Shown piece after piece: positions 24,101-36,100 of a stretch of 64,000 nt of DNA (position 1 is its first letter; the number at the start of each line of letters is the position of its first letter). The position numbers and the translations under genes are program-made. The notes under the pieces were generated by a model, which saw nothing but the letters and a program-made list of their open reading frames with translations, searched no databases and was not told the DNA's origin. The DNA comes from Camellia lanceoleosa (taxonomy: Eukaryota > Streptophyta > Magnoliopsida > Ericales > Theaceae), in NCBI GenBank assembly GCA_025200525.1, contig CM045761.1:98184182-98248181 (forward strand), read 5' to 3'.

Positions 24101-27100
24101 TTTCAAAACAAGGCATCAATTGAAGATATATTGGAAACAATTCATTCTATTTATTCAACAATTTTGAGCTGAGTTTGACTTCTTAATTTTATTTTTTTCA
24201 AAACAAGGCATCAGTTGAAGATATGTTGGAAGCAATTCATTGTATTTATTCAACAATTTTGAGCTGAGTTTGACTTCTTATTTTTATTTTTATTTTTCAA
24301 AACAAGGCATCAGTTGAAGATATATTGGAAGCAATTCATTCTATTTATTCAACAATTTTGAGCAGAGTTTGACTTTTTTTTCTTTTTCATTTTTTTTTCC
24401 TTTCTTCCAAAACAAGGCATCAGTTGAAGATATATCGCATGTTCTAATGGAATCACTAGGATTTATAGAACGTAACACGCATGACTACATATTACAAGAA
24501 TGCCATAATCAATTGGTTTTGGTTTTGTTTTTATTTTGAGTTAATTACACTAAAGCCTATTTTGAAAACTTAAAATTTTAATTAAAATATTAAAAAGTCA
24601 TTACAAAAATATCAATTGTTTTCTCTACTTTTTATACGTCATTCATACAAAGTTAAAAAAATATTAAAAAATAATAATTTTCAAACAATCCTAAAATTCA
24701 TTCAATTTTTAGTGAGTCTCACATTGAGGGTATTTGGAAAGTTATTATTTTAATAGGCTATTTTAGTTTTTGGCTATTTTAAGAGGCTAAAATTTTTGTG
24801 TTTGGAAGGATAGTTGGATTTTTTTTGTAGTTAAATATGATGTTTGTGAGAAAAAAAATAAAATGATTATGAGTTTGATGTGACATTTTGTCTTATTAAC
24901 TATTTTAGTCTATTTTATTTTTTAGTGCTATTTTAACCCAAAAAAACTAAAAAAAACTCTTCCCAAACACCTCCATGTGAACCCATACATATTGACCCAC
25001 CCAATTATAAAACTCATAAGAGACTGCAAGTGTGAAAATGATACATCTTTATAATTGAGAGAATCCAAGCATACAAGTTCATAAATAATGAATAAAATGA
25101 TAATATTTATTAATAATTGAAAAGGTCTTAATATAAATTATCATTTTATTTCTCTCGTTCTTGTTTTCCTGTTTTGACAATAAAAACAAGAGAAATGTTA
25201 GAGATCATGAAAAAAAAATTTATGAAAATGATCATGAAAGATTTGTGATCCTTAGATTACCTTGATTAGTGTATATTCTTTTATACATAATGTAAAAAAA
25301 AACAAATCTTTCATGATCATTTTCACGAAAACTTTTTCACGATAATCAAGCATTGCTGTAAAAACAATGAAAAGTATAGAATTTCCTTGGACTGTCTTAA
25401 TGGCGTTTAGAGAGAGAGAGAGAGAGAGAGGCAGAGAGGTGAAGGTGAAGGTGAAAAGGACAAAGGAAGGTGGATCCCTGTAGTGAAGCAGCGAGGGAGA
25501 CAAGCATGAAGCAAGAAGGTGGAGGCAGGTCTGTACACAGTGTTTGTTGACAACCTACCATATATGATGTCTCCTAAAGGTTTGTTTAACCTTTTTACGA
25601 AGTTTGGAGTAGTAAAAGATTTCTTCATACCATCCAAAAGAAGAATGCTGACGAATACAAGATTTTGGTTTGTAAGACTCGACTATACAGTTGCAGCTGA
25701 CATAGCAGTGCAAAAAACCAAATGGTCTCTGGGTGGATGACAAAGCAATTGAGGTAAAAAAAGGCAGACTATGATGAGGAACAACGGGGAAAGATGAATG
25801 TACCATCAGCACAAAAGATTCAACCACCTTGTAAAATGATAGGGGATATGAGAAGGCGAATACCCCAAGCAGAGCACGTATCTTATGTGGAAGTGGTGAG
25901 AGGTACTGGTTCTGTGGAAAGTAGAGGCTCGATGGGAGGAGGCATAATCTCTGTAAAGACAGATGAGATTAGTAATGGTTGGCTCAATGAAAGTGCAATT
26001 ATAACGTTTAAAGCAGAGTATGCTAGTGTTAATTTGAAGGTGGAATTGGAAGCAAGAGGAATGTCTAACATCATGGTTAGACATGGTGGCGGTTGTGATG
26101 CTATCTTAACGTTTCAATACAAAGAGGAGTTGGTTCTGGAACTAAAGGTGATAAGGAGTGGATAAATAACTGGTGTGAGTTCATCACAGAATGGAAGGTA
26201 GGACTGAGTCTTGAACAAGAACAATGTGTGTGGATCAGCTGTTATGGAATTCCATTAAATCTATGGAATAGAACCAATATAACTAGGATTGGAAACTTCT
26301 GGGGGGAAGTGCTAAGTTTTGAAGGGGACATGTGTCAACTGGCATCTTTCAATTGTGGCAAAGCAAAGATAGCAACAAAATGCATGGAGGCAATCAACAA
26401 AACTGTTAATCTGGAATACAGAGGTCAGGAACACCTAGTGTGAGTGTGTGAAGAACAAATTATTGTATCAACAACAATAAAGGAAGGATGTTGATGCCAA
26501 AAACATTATGGCAAGAATGAGGAAGGTAGTTCCAACACACAAAATTCTCAAGATGAAGAGAATAGTTGTAGAGGAGAGGAAGATGATGATGATGACAGGG
26601 CAGATGAATCAGCTGATGAGGTGGAGGAAATTAATTAGGTGGCATCAGGGGATAAGTCATGTAGGAGATGGGTCGTTGAGCTAGGGGAGAATGTATTGAG
26701 CTGTGATAATAACACAGAAGTTGAAGAGACAAGGAATGGAGTGGGGAAGACAATTGAGGAGTGCATGCGAGGTAATAAAGGTGATGGGAAATCAAATAAC
26801 GGCTTGATGAAAGGGTGTCAGAAGGTAGATGATTACATATTTATTCCTGGTTTTATTAGGAGTGTTAGTGGTTCTAGCCTAGAAAGGTCTGGGCTTAATT
26901 TAGAAGTTTTATTGTGCCCTACTCAGGAAAACAACCAGTTGAGTGGGCTGAATAGTGAGTAAATGGGTCTAGTGTGCAAAGGGTTTGTTGAGACTGAAGG
27001 GATTGAAGGGTCTGGGACAGTAAAGGGAGGCCCAGGTCCATCTAGTATAAGTTAAAAAAAGATATTTGATTGATTCTACTAAAATGAAGATTAAGGGAAA

Positions 27101-30100
27101 GATGAAGTTGAGCAAGAAAAGGAGAAAGAAGCAAGAGGAACTGGATATGAGTTATGCCAAGTTAGCAAGAAGATATGGGCATAAGGGAGTTTTAATGCTC
27201 AAACCAGGTCCAATAGGTGCAATCTTTAGGGTAGCAGTGACAGCAATTTCTTTGTCTACATCAATAAGAAGTGGACACAGTAGAGGTAGATATATTCTTA
27301 ATGAAGCACAAGCATCAGTGCAAATGGAGGAAATATCGGGTATAAAGTTTAATGGGAAGGAGGATGAGATTGTTAACAAAATTGTGGATATGGAGGTGAA
27401 AGACATGGAAAGAATTGGAGGGAGTCAGAAGCAGCAGTGTAGAAGGGTATTGCTAGGTGGTTAAGGGTGTCAAAATGTTGCTTATGAAGCTGATATCATG
27501 GAATGTTAGAGGATTAGGGAGGTCTGAAAAAAAGAGGTAAAGTGAGAAAGCTATTAAAGGAAAAGAAATGTTGATATTGCTTTGCTTCAGGAAACTAAGA
27601 AAGCCTCTGTTTCTGAAGAGGAGGTAAGATCAATGTGGTCAAGGAGCAAAATCGAGTTCCTGGCAGTAGATGCTGAAGGCTCAACCGGTGGGCTATTGTG
27701 TATTTGGGATCCAAAGGTACTACAATTATTAGAATGCTGCTATAATAGAAGGTTTATATTGATATCAGATACTGTTTTTAACTCATTTGATTGTGTGATT
27801 TTAAATGTGTATGCTCCTAATGAGGTTGGTAGAAAGGATGAGTTCTTGAGCTGTTTATTTAATCTTAAGGAGTTTTCCAAACCTTGGTGTTTGGGTGGTG
27901 ATTTTAATGAAATAAGGAACACCAGGGAAAGGAGAGGGTATTCTAGAAGGGATAGAGGGACGAAGGAGTTTGTTAGGTTTTTGTTATTAGCAATCCCCAT
28001 TTGACAAAACTCCTTTCAGTTGTAAAATATTCGTTGTTTTATTTTAGTGAGGCTATTATTTTAGTGAAGCTATGAGTATTTAGATGTGAATTTAACCCGA
28101 ATTGTGCCTTGCAGAGGAGTTTGTAATCTTAATCCTATTTGTGCTTTCCACTTCGCCGACTATGTTCGGAATCAGTTGCTTTCGGTTAGCTTCTTGCAGG
28201 GGTCCTGCGCTCGAGCGCAGATACAATCCGTTCAGAGGTTTCACTTGCCTGCAAAAGTACTAGGAGCTATTTTTTTCCGCTCAAGCAGCTATTCCTGCAC
28301 TCGAGCGTAGACCCTGTTTAGTCACCAGCATTTTAGTCACTCCGCTCGAGCGGCCATTCTTGTGCTCGAGCAGAGATCACGGATCTATTAGTTATAAAAG
28401 CTGCAGTTTAGTCAGGTTTTAGGGTACGGCTTCCAGATCTTCTTCTTAGATATTAGGGTTTTCATTTGGACCTTCTTTGCTTGTTTCCTTTGATATCTGT
28501 GAGAGTTTATATCATGAGTTGAGTGGATTATATTAAAGGGTTTGTTTGTTTTGTTTTATTCACAAAAGAGAGAGTTGTTCTTCGGTGAATTCCGTAGAAT
28601 TTGGGCTTGAAGCTTTGGTGGATTCCAAAGTGGCTCATTATCGTAGATTCGCCATCGGCGTTATGGATTCAACGTTAGGCAAGACAATTCCGAAGTGAAG
28701 ACGGTGGTGGAAAAGGCATATTGGGGTTGGTTCAATTTGGGTGTGGATTCGCTAGGTAATTGAGATTACACTTATGTAATTCCTTTTGGTCTTCTTAGTG
28801 GATTGTTTTGTGGCTTTGGCCCGTGGTGTTTTATTACAATTGGAGGCACTCCAATTGTGATTTTTCCACGTTAAAATCGTTGTGTTGATTTGTCTTTGAT
28901 TCTTTGATTGGAATTGCTATCTACTGGTTAAAATTAATACATAATCACAAATTAATATCTCTGGATTTTGAGATTTTTCAGAGTTTAATGAGTTTATTGA
29001 TAAGTGTGAAGTAATTGATGTACCACTACTAGGCAGGAAATTTACTTGGTTCAATGAAAGGGAGAGGGAGAAATGGAGCATAATTGATAGGTTCTTGGTG
29101 AATCCAGAATGGGTAGAGAAGTTTAATTTGAAGTTGTGGGGTCCACCTAGAATGATATCAGATCATTGCTCCTTTTTTACTTATGGAGGATGCAAGAGGC
29201 TGGGGTCCTAGGCGATTCAAGTGTTTTAATGCTTGGATGCTTCACCCAAAGTTCCTATCTTTCATAGAAAAAATCTGGAATGAGTCAGCAGTGGAGGGCT
29301 GGGCTGGATTTGTGCTGTTTAGTAAAATGAAGGCTCTGAAAGTTGCTCTAAAAAGTGGAATAGAGAGATTTTTGGTAATATTACTCATAAATTGGAACAA
29401 GCTGAACTGGAGTTACATAATTTTGATCTATTGGCTGAGGAAAGGGATCTTGATGATGCTGAGAAAGCAAGAAGAAGAGAGGTCAGGGGGGATGTGTGGA
29501 GGCTAAATAGGATAACAGAGGGGGTTTGGTTGCAAAAATCCAGGCTAAACTGGTCTTTAAATGGAGACAAGAATACTAGGTTCTTCCATGCTATGGTTCG
29601 AAGGAGACAGGGCAGAAATTAGATTAACTCAATTAAGATTGGTGATGTAGTGCATGATGTGCCTAGTGATGTTAAGATTGGGGTGTATAATCACTTCAAT
29701 AATCACTTCTCAGAATCATGGAAGTCAAGACCTAAACTGGGTGGGAGTTTCAAATCAGTGAGGAGCAGTTTAGTGTTCAATCAACTTGAAGATGCATTCT
29801 CAAAAGAGGAGATTAAGGCTGCAGTGTTTGATTGTGATGGAAACAAAGCTCCTGGACCTGATGGCTTCAATATGGCCTGTTTTCAGAAGTTTTGGAAGAT
29901 TGTGAAAGATGGGGTGGTTCAGTTTATGAATGAGTTCCATAGAAATTGCAGGTTGGTAATTGGGATTAATAGTGCTATCATTACCTTGATCCCAAAGAAG
30001 CTGAATCCACTTGGATTGTCTGATTATAGGCCAATTAGTCTAGTTGGATCACTGTATAAAATAGTTGCTAAGGTTTTGGCTGGAAGATTAAAAGGTGTCT

Positions 30101-33100
30101 TATCAGAAGTTATTGGTGAGGCCCAATTAGCATTTTTGAGAGGAAGGAACATACTTGATGGAGTGCTAATAGCTAATGAGGTTGTTGATGCGTGGAAGAA
30201 AGCCAAGAAGGGTGTGATCATTAAACTGGATTTTGAAAATGCCTATGATTCCATTAATTTGGATTTTCTTCTATCAATGATGTCAAATTTTGGCTTTGGT
30301 GCTAATTGGATTGCATGGATTGAAGAATGTATTACAACAGCTAGATTGTCCATTTTAGTTAATGGATCCCCAACTGAGGAGTTCAACCCACAAAGAGGCC
30401 TTAGGCAAGGTGATCCCTTGTCACCCATTTTGTTCAATATAGTTGCTGAAGGACTCAATAGCCTACTGTCCAGAGCTTCTGAGTTGGGGCTTATCAAGGG
30501 AGTGAAGATTGGGGTGAATGGAACTAGGACAACACGCTTGCAATTGGCTGATGATTCTATATTGTTTTGTGAAGCAGAGCATAATGAAGTGGTGAAACTA
30601 AAAAGGATCTTAAGATGTTTTAAAGTTTAGTCTGGCCTCAAGATTAATTACCACAAGAGTGTAGTGTGTGGGGTGGGTGTGCTTGAGGATACTCTGGCTG
30701 AATTTGCATCCAAACTCAATTGCAAAACTCATGGCCTCCCTCTCAAATATCTTGGTTTACCATTAGGAGCTAATTCAAGTAGGAGGGCAACTTGGAAACC
30801 TGTGTTGGATAGTATGAAAAGTAAACTAGCAGGTTGGAAGAGAAGGTTTCTTTCCTTTGCAGGTAGGCTTACATTGATAAAATCTGTGCTGTTCTCTTTG
30901 CCAATTTATTATCTGCTCTGTTTAAGATGCCTGAAGAGGTGGCAAAAGAAATTGAAAAAATTCAAGCTTCATTTCTATGGGGAGGGTCTGACCTGAGGAA
31001 GAAAGTTCATTTAGTTAAATGGGCTGAGGTTACAAAAAGAGTGGATCAAGGGGGCTTAGGCATTAGAAGAATTAGGAATGTGAATGCTTGTCTGTTAATG
31101 AAGTGGTGGTGGAGGCTTGGGTGTGAAAGAGAGGCATTGTGGAGAAGAATTATTTGTAGTAGGTATAAGCTTGATATGGGTAGCTGGGTACCTTCTTTCA
31201 GCCCTAATAGCAGGTATTCAAAAGTGTGGAATGGAATTGTTGCAATTGCAACAGAGGCCTAGATTGTATAATTTGTATTTGAATAACTTTCAGCTTAGTG
31301 TTGGGGATGGTAGTAGCATTAATTTTTGGAATGACAGGTGGTGTGGATTCACATTGTTGAAAGATGAGTTTCCAAGTCTGTTTAGGCTTTCTGTGGAAAA
31401 GAATGTCTCTTTGAAATTGATGCAGGAGAAAAAAAAAGTATATTAGGGGAGTGGGAGTTTCAGTTTAGAAGAGACTTGTATGAATGGGAGTCCCAGGAGG
31501 TCCTCAGGTTATCTACCCTTATTGAAAATGCATCTGTTATTAGGAATAACCAGAATGACAAAGCTGTGGAGTCCTTCAACCTCTTCCTCAGGTGTGTTCT
31601 CTGTGGCCTTTGCTAATAAAGTGGAAGAGGATTACCTTTGCCCCAAGCGCAGTACTAGCAGGTTGGTATGGATCAAGCACATCCCTCCAAAAGTCCAATT
31701 TTTTGGATGGTTGGCATGGAAGAATAGGGTCAAGACTGCTGAGTATCTGCATAGAATTGGAGTCATTCAAGGCAATGAACCTGGCTTGTGTGTGTTTTGT
31801 AAGGCAGAGATTGAAACTCTAAATCATGTACTCATCTTCTGCCATTTCTCCTGGCAAGTTTGGATGGATATTCTTAGATGGTGGGATGTCCAAGGAGCCT
31901 TGCCAGGTTCAGTTGAAGAGTTGCTGCATTGGTGGTCTGGGGGTTGTGTTAAGAAGAAGGACAAACTGATCTGGTGTGCATCCCCTTTGGCTGTGCTCTG
32001 GTCCTTGTGGAAGCTCAAGAATGATTGTATGTTCAGGGACTCTACCCCCATCTTGGCTGAAGTCCGTGAATTAATCAAGATCAGAATAGCTATGTGGGTT
32101 AATCTGAAATTCAAAGCTCACCACTTCACAATCAATGATTATGTGTTTAACTTCAGGCATAGGGTGGTGGTGTCAGTCTAGTTTGATGGTCTTTGGGTAT
32201 GAATGTGGGTGTGGTCCCTTGCTCTTGGGTTTGCTATGTGATTTTTGTTGCTTTTTGAGTGGGTTGTTTGTGTTGGGTGGTTGCTCACCAACCTTGAGGT
32301 GTGTTAGCATATGATCTTGCCAGTTCTATGGTGTCTACTTAATTGGGATCATAGCGTTAGTATTAATGTTTTGTGCACCCTCCTTTTTTTATTGATGTAT
32401 CTTTCTTGATAATTATCAATTAAGTTCTTTTGCCTGTTCAAAAAAACAACGAAAAGTACAGAAACACAATTTTCATGTTTGGTTTTATACGCCACAATTG
32501 TTTTTATGCTACAATTCACTCTCACCAAGTTATGTTGCCTTTGTCAATCAATACAGAAGACATGCCGTGCCTGACATGAAACACACATTCTAGCAGATAT
32601 TGATTTTGAAATGGATGTTGTAATATTTATTTATTTTTCTGCAAATTTGAAAAACTATAATTGAATTAATGGAGTCCTCACATCATGGTATCACAGGTGA
32701 TGTTTACCAACAGAAAGGAGAAAGCTCAACTTTTAGAAGCTTTAGTGGTCAGTGACAAGGACTCAACCACCTCGACCTACCCCCAGGTTTCCAATTTTGT
32801 TTTTGACTTCTCTTTTAAGTTTATTCCATCCATATCTTATTAATATTTTATTTACATGTTTTACTTTTTATACTTTAATTTAAATTTCATTTTTTTAATT
32901 TTAATTTGAATAATGTTGCAGAGGATTCACTTCTTGTGGGCAGACGACGACAAGATTTTCAATTTAGAACTTGCCCACACCATGAAAGGGTATGTCCTAT
33001 TTCAACTTCACTAGACAATTTTATTTCATTAAAATACACAAAATGCATTGTTGCCAACATTTTAAAATAAATACAATGTTGGTTGCATTTGAAATAATTT

Positions 33101-36100
33101 TATTTATTTTTTTATTTTTAATTAGTCACTAATATGTACTAATTGAGTGTTATTTTTTTTTTATTAATTAATTAGTATTCAATTTGAATGTACCAAAAGA
33201 AGAAACGCACTGCTTCGTTAAAAATTTAATTAATTGTGACAAAAATTTATGTAAATAGTCTCTCTAATTTGATCGTGTAGTTTCAATTGAATCAATTTGC
33301 TAGTTAATCTTCACATCATGTCAATGTATTTCAATTAACAATGATCATTAAGAAGTTTAACAAAAATTAAGGGTAAAATAGTCTATTCATTATTTTTATT
33401 TCTTACATTCATCTTCTCCCTAGCATACCTCCCCTGCCATTATATCAATTTTTCCCTTAGTTTTCTTAACTGGTGTAATAAATTAGACAAATTGCTAACA
33501 TATAAAAATTTAAAATTTAAAGTGTTACAATTGAAACTATAAAACCTGACACTAGAAGCAAACTGGTGTAATTTGCCTTAATTTTATATCTCGTAAGAGG
33601 GATACATTACTCGGCCCAAGCCCGTATCCTTGTGCAGGCCAAGCCAACTTGATTGAGTCTTGGATTGAGCTTGAGCTTAAGGTTTGAATACCAGTCCTTC
33701 TAGCAGGCCTGCTTCATTGGCTTGTGATAGGTAGCCAACTAGCCTATCTCACGAGCCTATCAGAAATATGGAGGAAGAAAAAAATCGATGGGAAGGGAAG
33801 GAGGGAGGGAAATAAGAAAAAAAAAAAACTCAAAAATATAGATTTGTTGGTGCAAATTAGGATTTAAAATTAACATATTTTATTTTGTTACTTTAGTGTA
33901 TAATTATAAATATTCTTTAGGACTAAAATATTTAGTTTTCTGTTTATTTAGGTTACATATTTAGTTTATTTTCTTGTTGACAAGAATTAATATTTTTATT
34001 TTCAAATATTCTTGACTAGCAAGAATATATGTTTCCTTTCTAGGTTTTCTTGTTTAGTAAGAATTATTTTAGTATAAATAAAGATGTAAGCCTAAGGACA
34101 AGCAGAGTTGAGGTTAATGTTTGATTAATAAAAATAGAGAGTTTTCGTAATATAATTAGTTAAGAGAGAGTATCTTTAATACAAATTTTTTCATGGTTTT
34201 TTTTCGTTGTTTGCTTGTCTTTCCAATACACTTTCCTGTATTAGTTGGTATCAGAGCCTAGGCTCAATTCTTACCATGGCACGACAAAGAGTACATGGTG
34301 GTCAATATGATGTTGTTGAAGAGAGGTATGAAAGAGTTGGTGTGGCATGAGATGCCTGAATAGAGAAGCGATTTCAACGTTTAGAGTGCCTTGAAATGAT
34401 GTTTACCTTGTTGCAGCATTTGAGGCCATGAACGTTAGAAACTGACTTCCCAACCATTAACCAAATCCATGATTTTGGAGGAGGACGATGTACATAATGT
34501 CAAGAATGAAGATGAGAACCCGTTTGGTGCATACAGACTAAAGAGGAGGCGTCGAGGCGAACAATGCATCCAATCAATGGGAGTCGGGCTTTAAACTTGA
34601 CATACCAGGGTTCAAGGTTTGTTTGCAACATAAAGAATTTTTGGATTGTGTTGTTGTGGTAGAAAAAGAATCAATGAAATATTTTCGGACATAAAATCTT
34701 CATCATTAAGGTCACATATTGATTGGGATTTACTTCCAAAATATGATGACTATTTTGAGAAAGATGATGAAGTTCAGGAAAATGAGATCGTTGAAATCAA
34801 TTTAGAAGATACAGTTAGCGGGAAATTATTTAATGTTGAACAAAAAGGATCCAACTTCAAATAGTGTTGCCTAAACAATTGTTGAATGATAATATGATTG
34901 TGGATGAGATTCACAGTCACCAATTCATTCGAGATCACACTTTTACAATGGAGTTACCACAATTTGTTGAAACAAATAAAGAAATGGGAGCTCTTACGAA
35001 TTTAGGTGGAGTTGTGTCATTTGATATCTACAAAGAGAAAGAGAGTACGAAAAGATTGTTTGCTGAAGACTTTGCAAATTTGAATTTCAAATATCGAGAT
35101 TTGGGCTTCAATGAAGATGGGTTAAATTTATTAAAAAAAAGTTGTTCCTTTCGTTATGGAGGATTGCTCTTTAAAAATAAGGTTTGAGAAAACCAATTTT
35201 ACATACAAGGTGGTTGTAGATAGATGTCGGATAACAAATTATTTCAAACAATGGAAACTCGAGGACGAGTTTTTTCAAGCGGAGGAGAATGATGCAGATT
35301 AGAATTTAAAAATTACATATTTTATTTTATTATTTTAGTGTATAGTTATAATTGTTTTTTAAGGCTAAAATATTTCCTGTTTATTTAGGTTGCCTATTTA
35401 GTTTATTTTCCTGTTTGACAAGAATTAATATTTTCCTTTTTAAATAGTCTTGACTAGCAATAATATATATTTTTTCCTTTCTAGATTTTCTTGATTAACA
35501 ATAATTATTTTAGTATAAATAAATATATAAGCCTGAGAGCAAGCGGAATTAAGGTTGATATTTGATTAATAAAAGTAGACAGTTTTCTCAATATAGTTCA
35601 TTCTTAGAAAGAATATCTCTTGTTCGAATTCGTTCATAGTTTGATTTCATTGTTTGCTTATCTTTTCAATACGCTTCCTTGCATCACTTATTGAGCAAGG
35701 CCCGTAAGCTTGATCTGTCTAGGCCAAGCCTATTAGGTAGTGCTTGGATTTAAAATTTGGTCTCCGACTCGACCGATCAAAGGAAATGCCCCTATGTGAG
35801 CTTGGGCATCATTTTCGCAGCTCAACTCGATACCAATTGCCTTTATGTTCGAGCATATATCCCATACAGTGGTGGAAGTTTACGATACAACACGATAACA
35901 CAATTCGAACCATATATGAAATTAGCATGTTAGGGTCAATAATTTCCTGACACAAACATGTATATGACGCAATCCAATAACATGAATATTAAACAAGTCG
36001 AGTTAGTATTAAATCTATATAACACAAAACTGACACGAATAAACCGTATAATAAACAATTAGTTACACATTTTAATATTCTTTCCACTAAAGAGTATCAT

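Larger units (their letters stand above)
27971..28980 (+). mobile_element. Solo LTR, Ty1/copia-type, inside LINE endonuclease
   Basis: The target duplication GAGTT lies at 27966-27970 and 28981-28985. The 1010-bp LTR starts TGTTAGG and ends TTTTTCA. Removing it with one GAGTT restores the LINE frame exactly (KEF then NEFIDKCE). A TATA box at 28393-28399 follows a CTCGAG cluster at 28204-28374. The U5-like end with GGAGGCACTCC and TTCCACGTTAAAAT resembles copia LTRs; that class call is an inference, the solo-LTR call is direct. Confidence 0.9.
27475..32181 (+). pseudogene. LINE ORF2 (endonuclease and reverse transcriptase), broken
   Basis: The endonuclease starts MLLMKLISWNVRGLGRSEKK at 27475 and continues with LQETK, GGDFNEIRN, then after the copia LTR PLLGRKFTWFNE and SDHCSF. 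RT motifs: NKAPGPDGFN near 29845, YRPISLVGSLYKIVAKVLA, GLRQGDPLSPILFNI near 30396, and the active site LADDS near 30546 in place of the usual FADD. A zf-RVT region follows (VWIKHIPPKVQFFGWLAWKN, CVFCKAEIETLNHVLIFC), ending at 32181. Frameshifts near 27540, 29200-29390 and 30930 and a TAG at 30628 disable it. Confidence 0.86.
25381..32442 (+). mobile_element. L1-type LINE, ~7 kb including a nested copia LTR
   Basis: A 20-bp target duplication with two transitions stands at 25361-25380 and 32443-32462. A GA repeat opens the 5' UTR (25411-25430), followed by ORF1 (RRM type), ORF2 (endonuclease, reverse transcriptase, C-terminal zinc finger) and a short A-tail at 32441. Close to full length, but both ORFs carry stops and shifts. 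Removing the copia LTR at 27971-28980 leaves about 6.05 kb, normal for plant L1. It sits sense to the hydrolase gene in intron 1. Confidence 0.9.

Noticed and set aside
33250..33570. Possible inverted repeat with TAGTTTCAATTG words
   Set aside because: Only short matches between the arms, no termini or target duplication.
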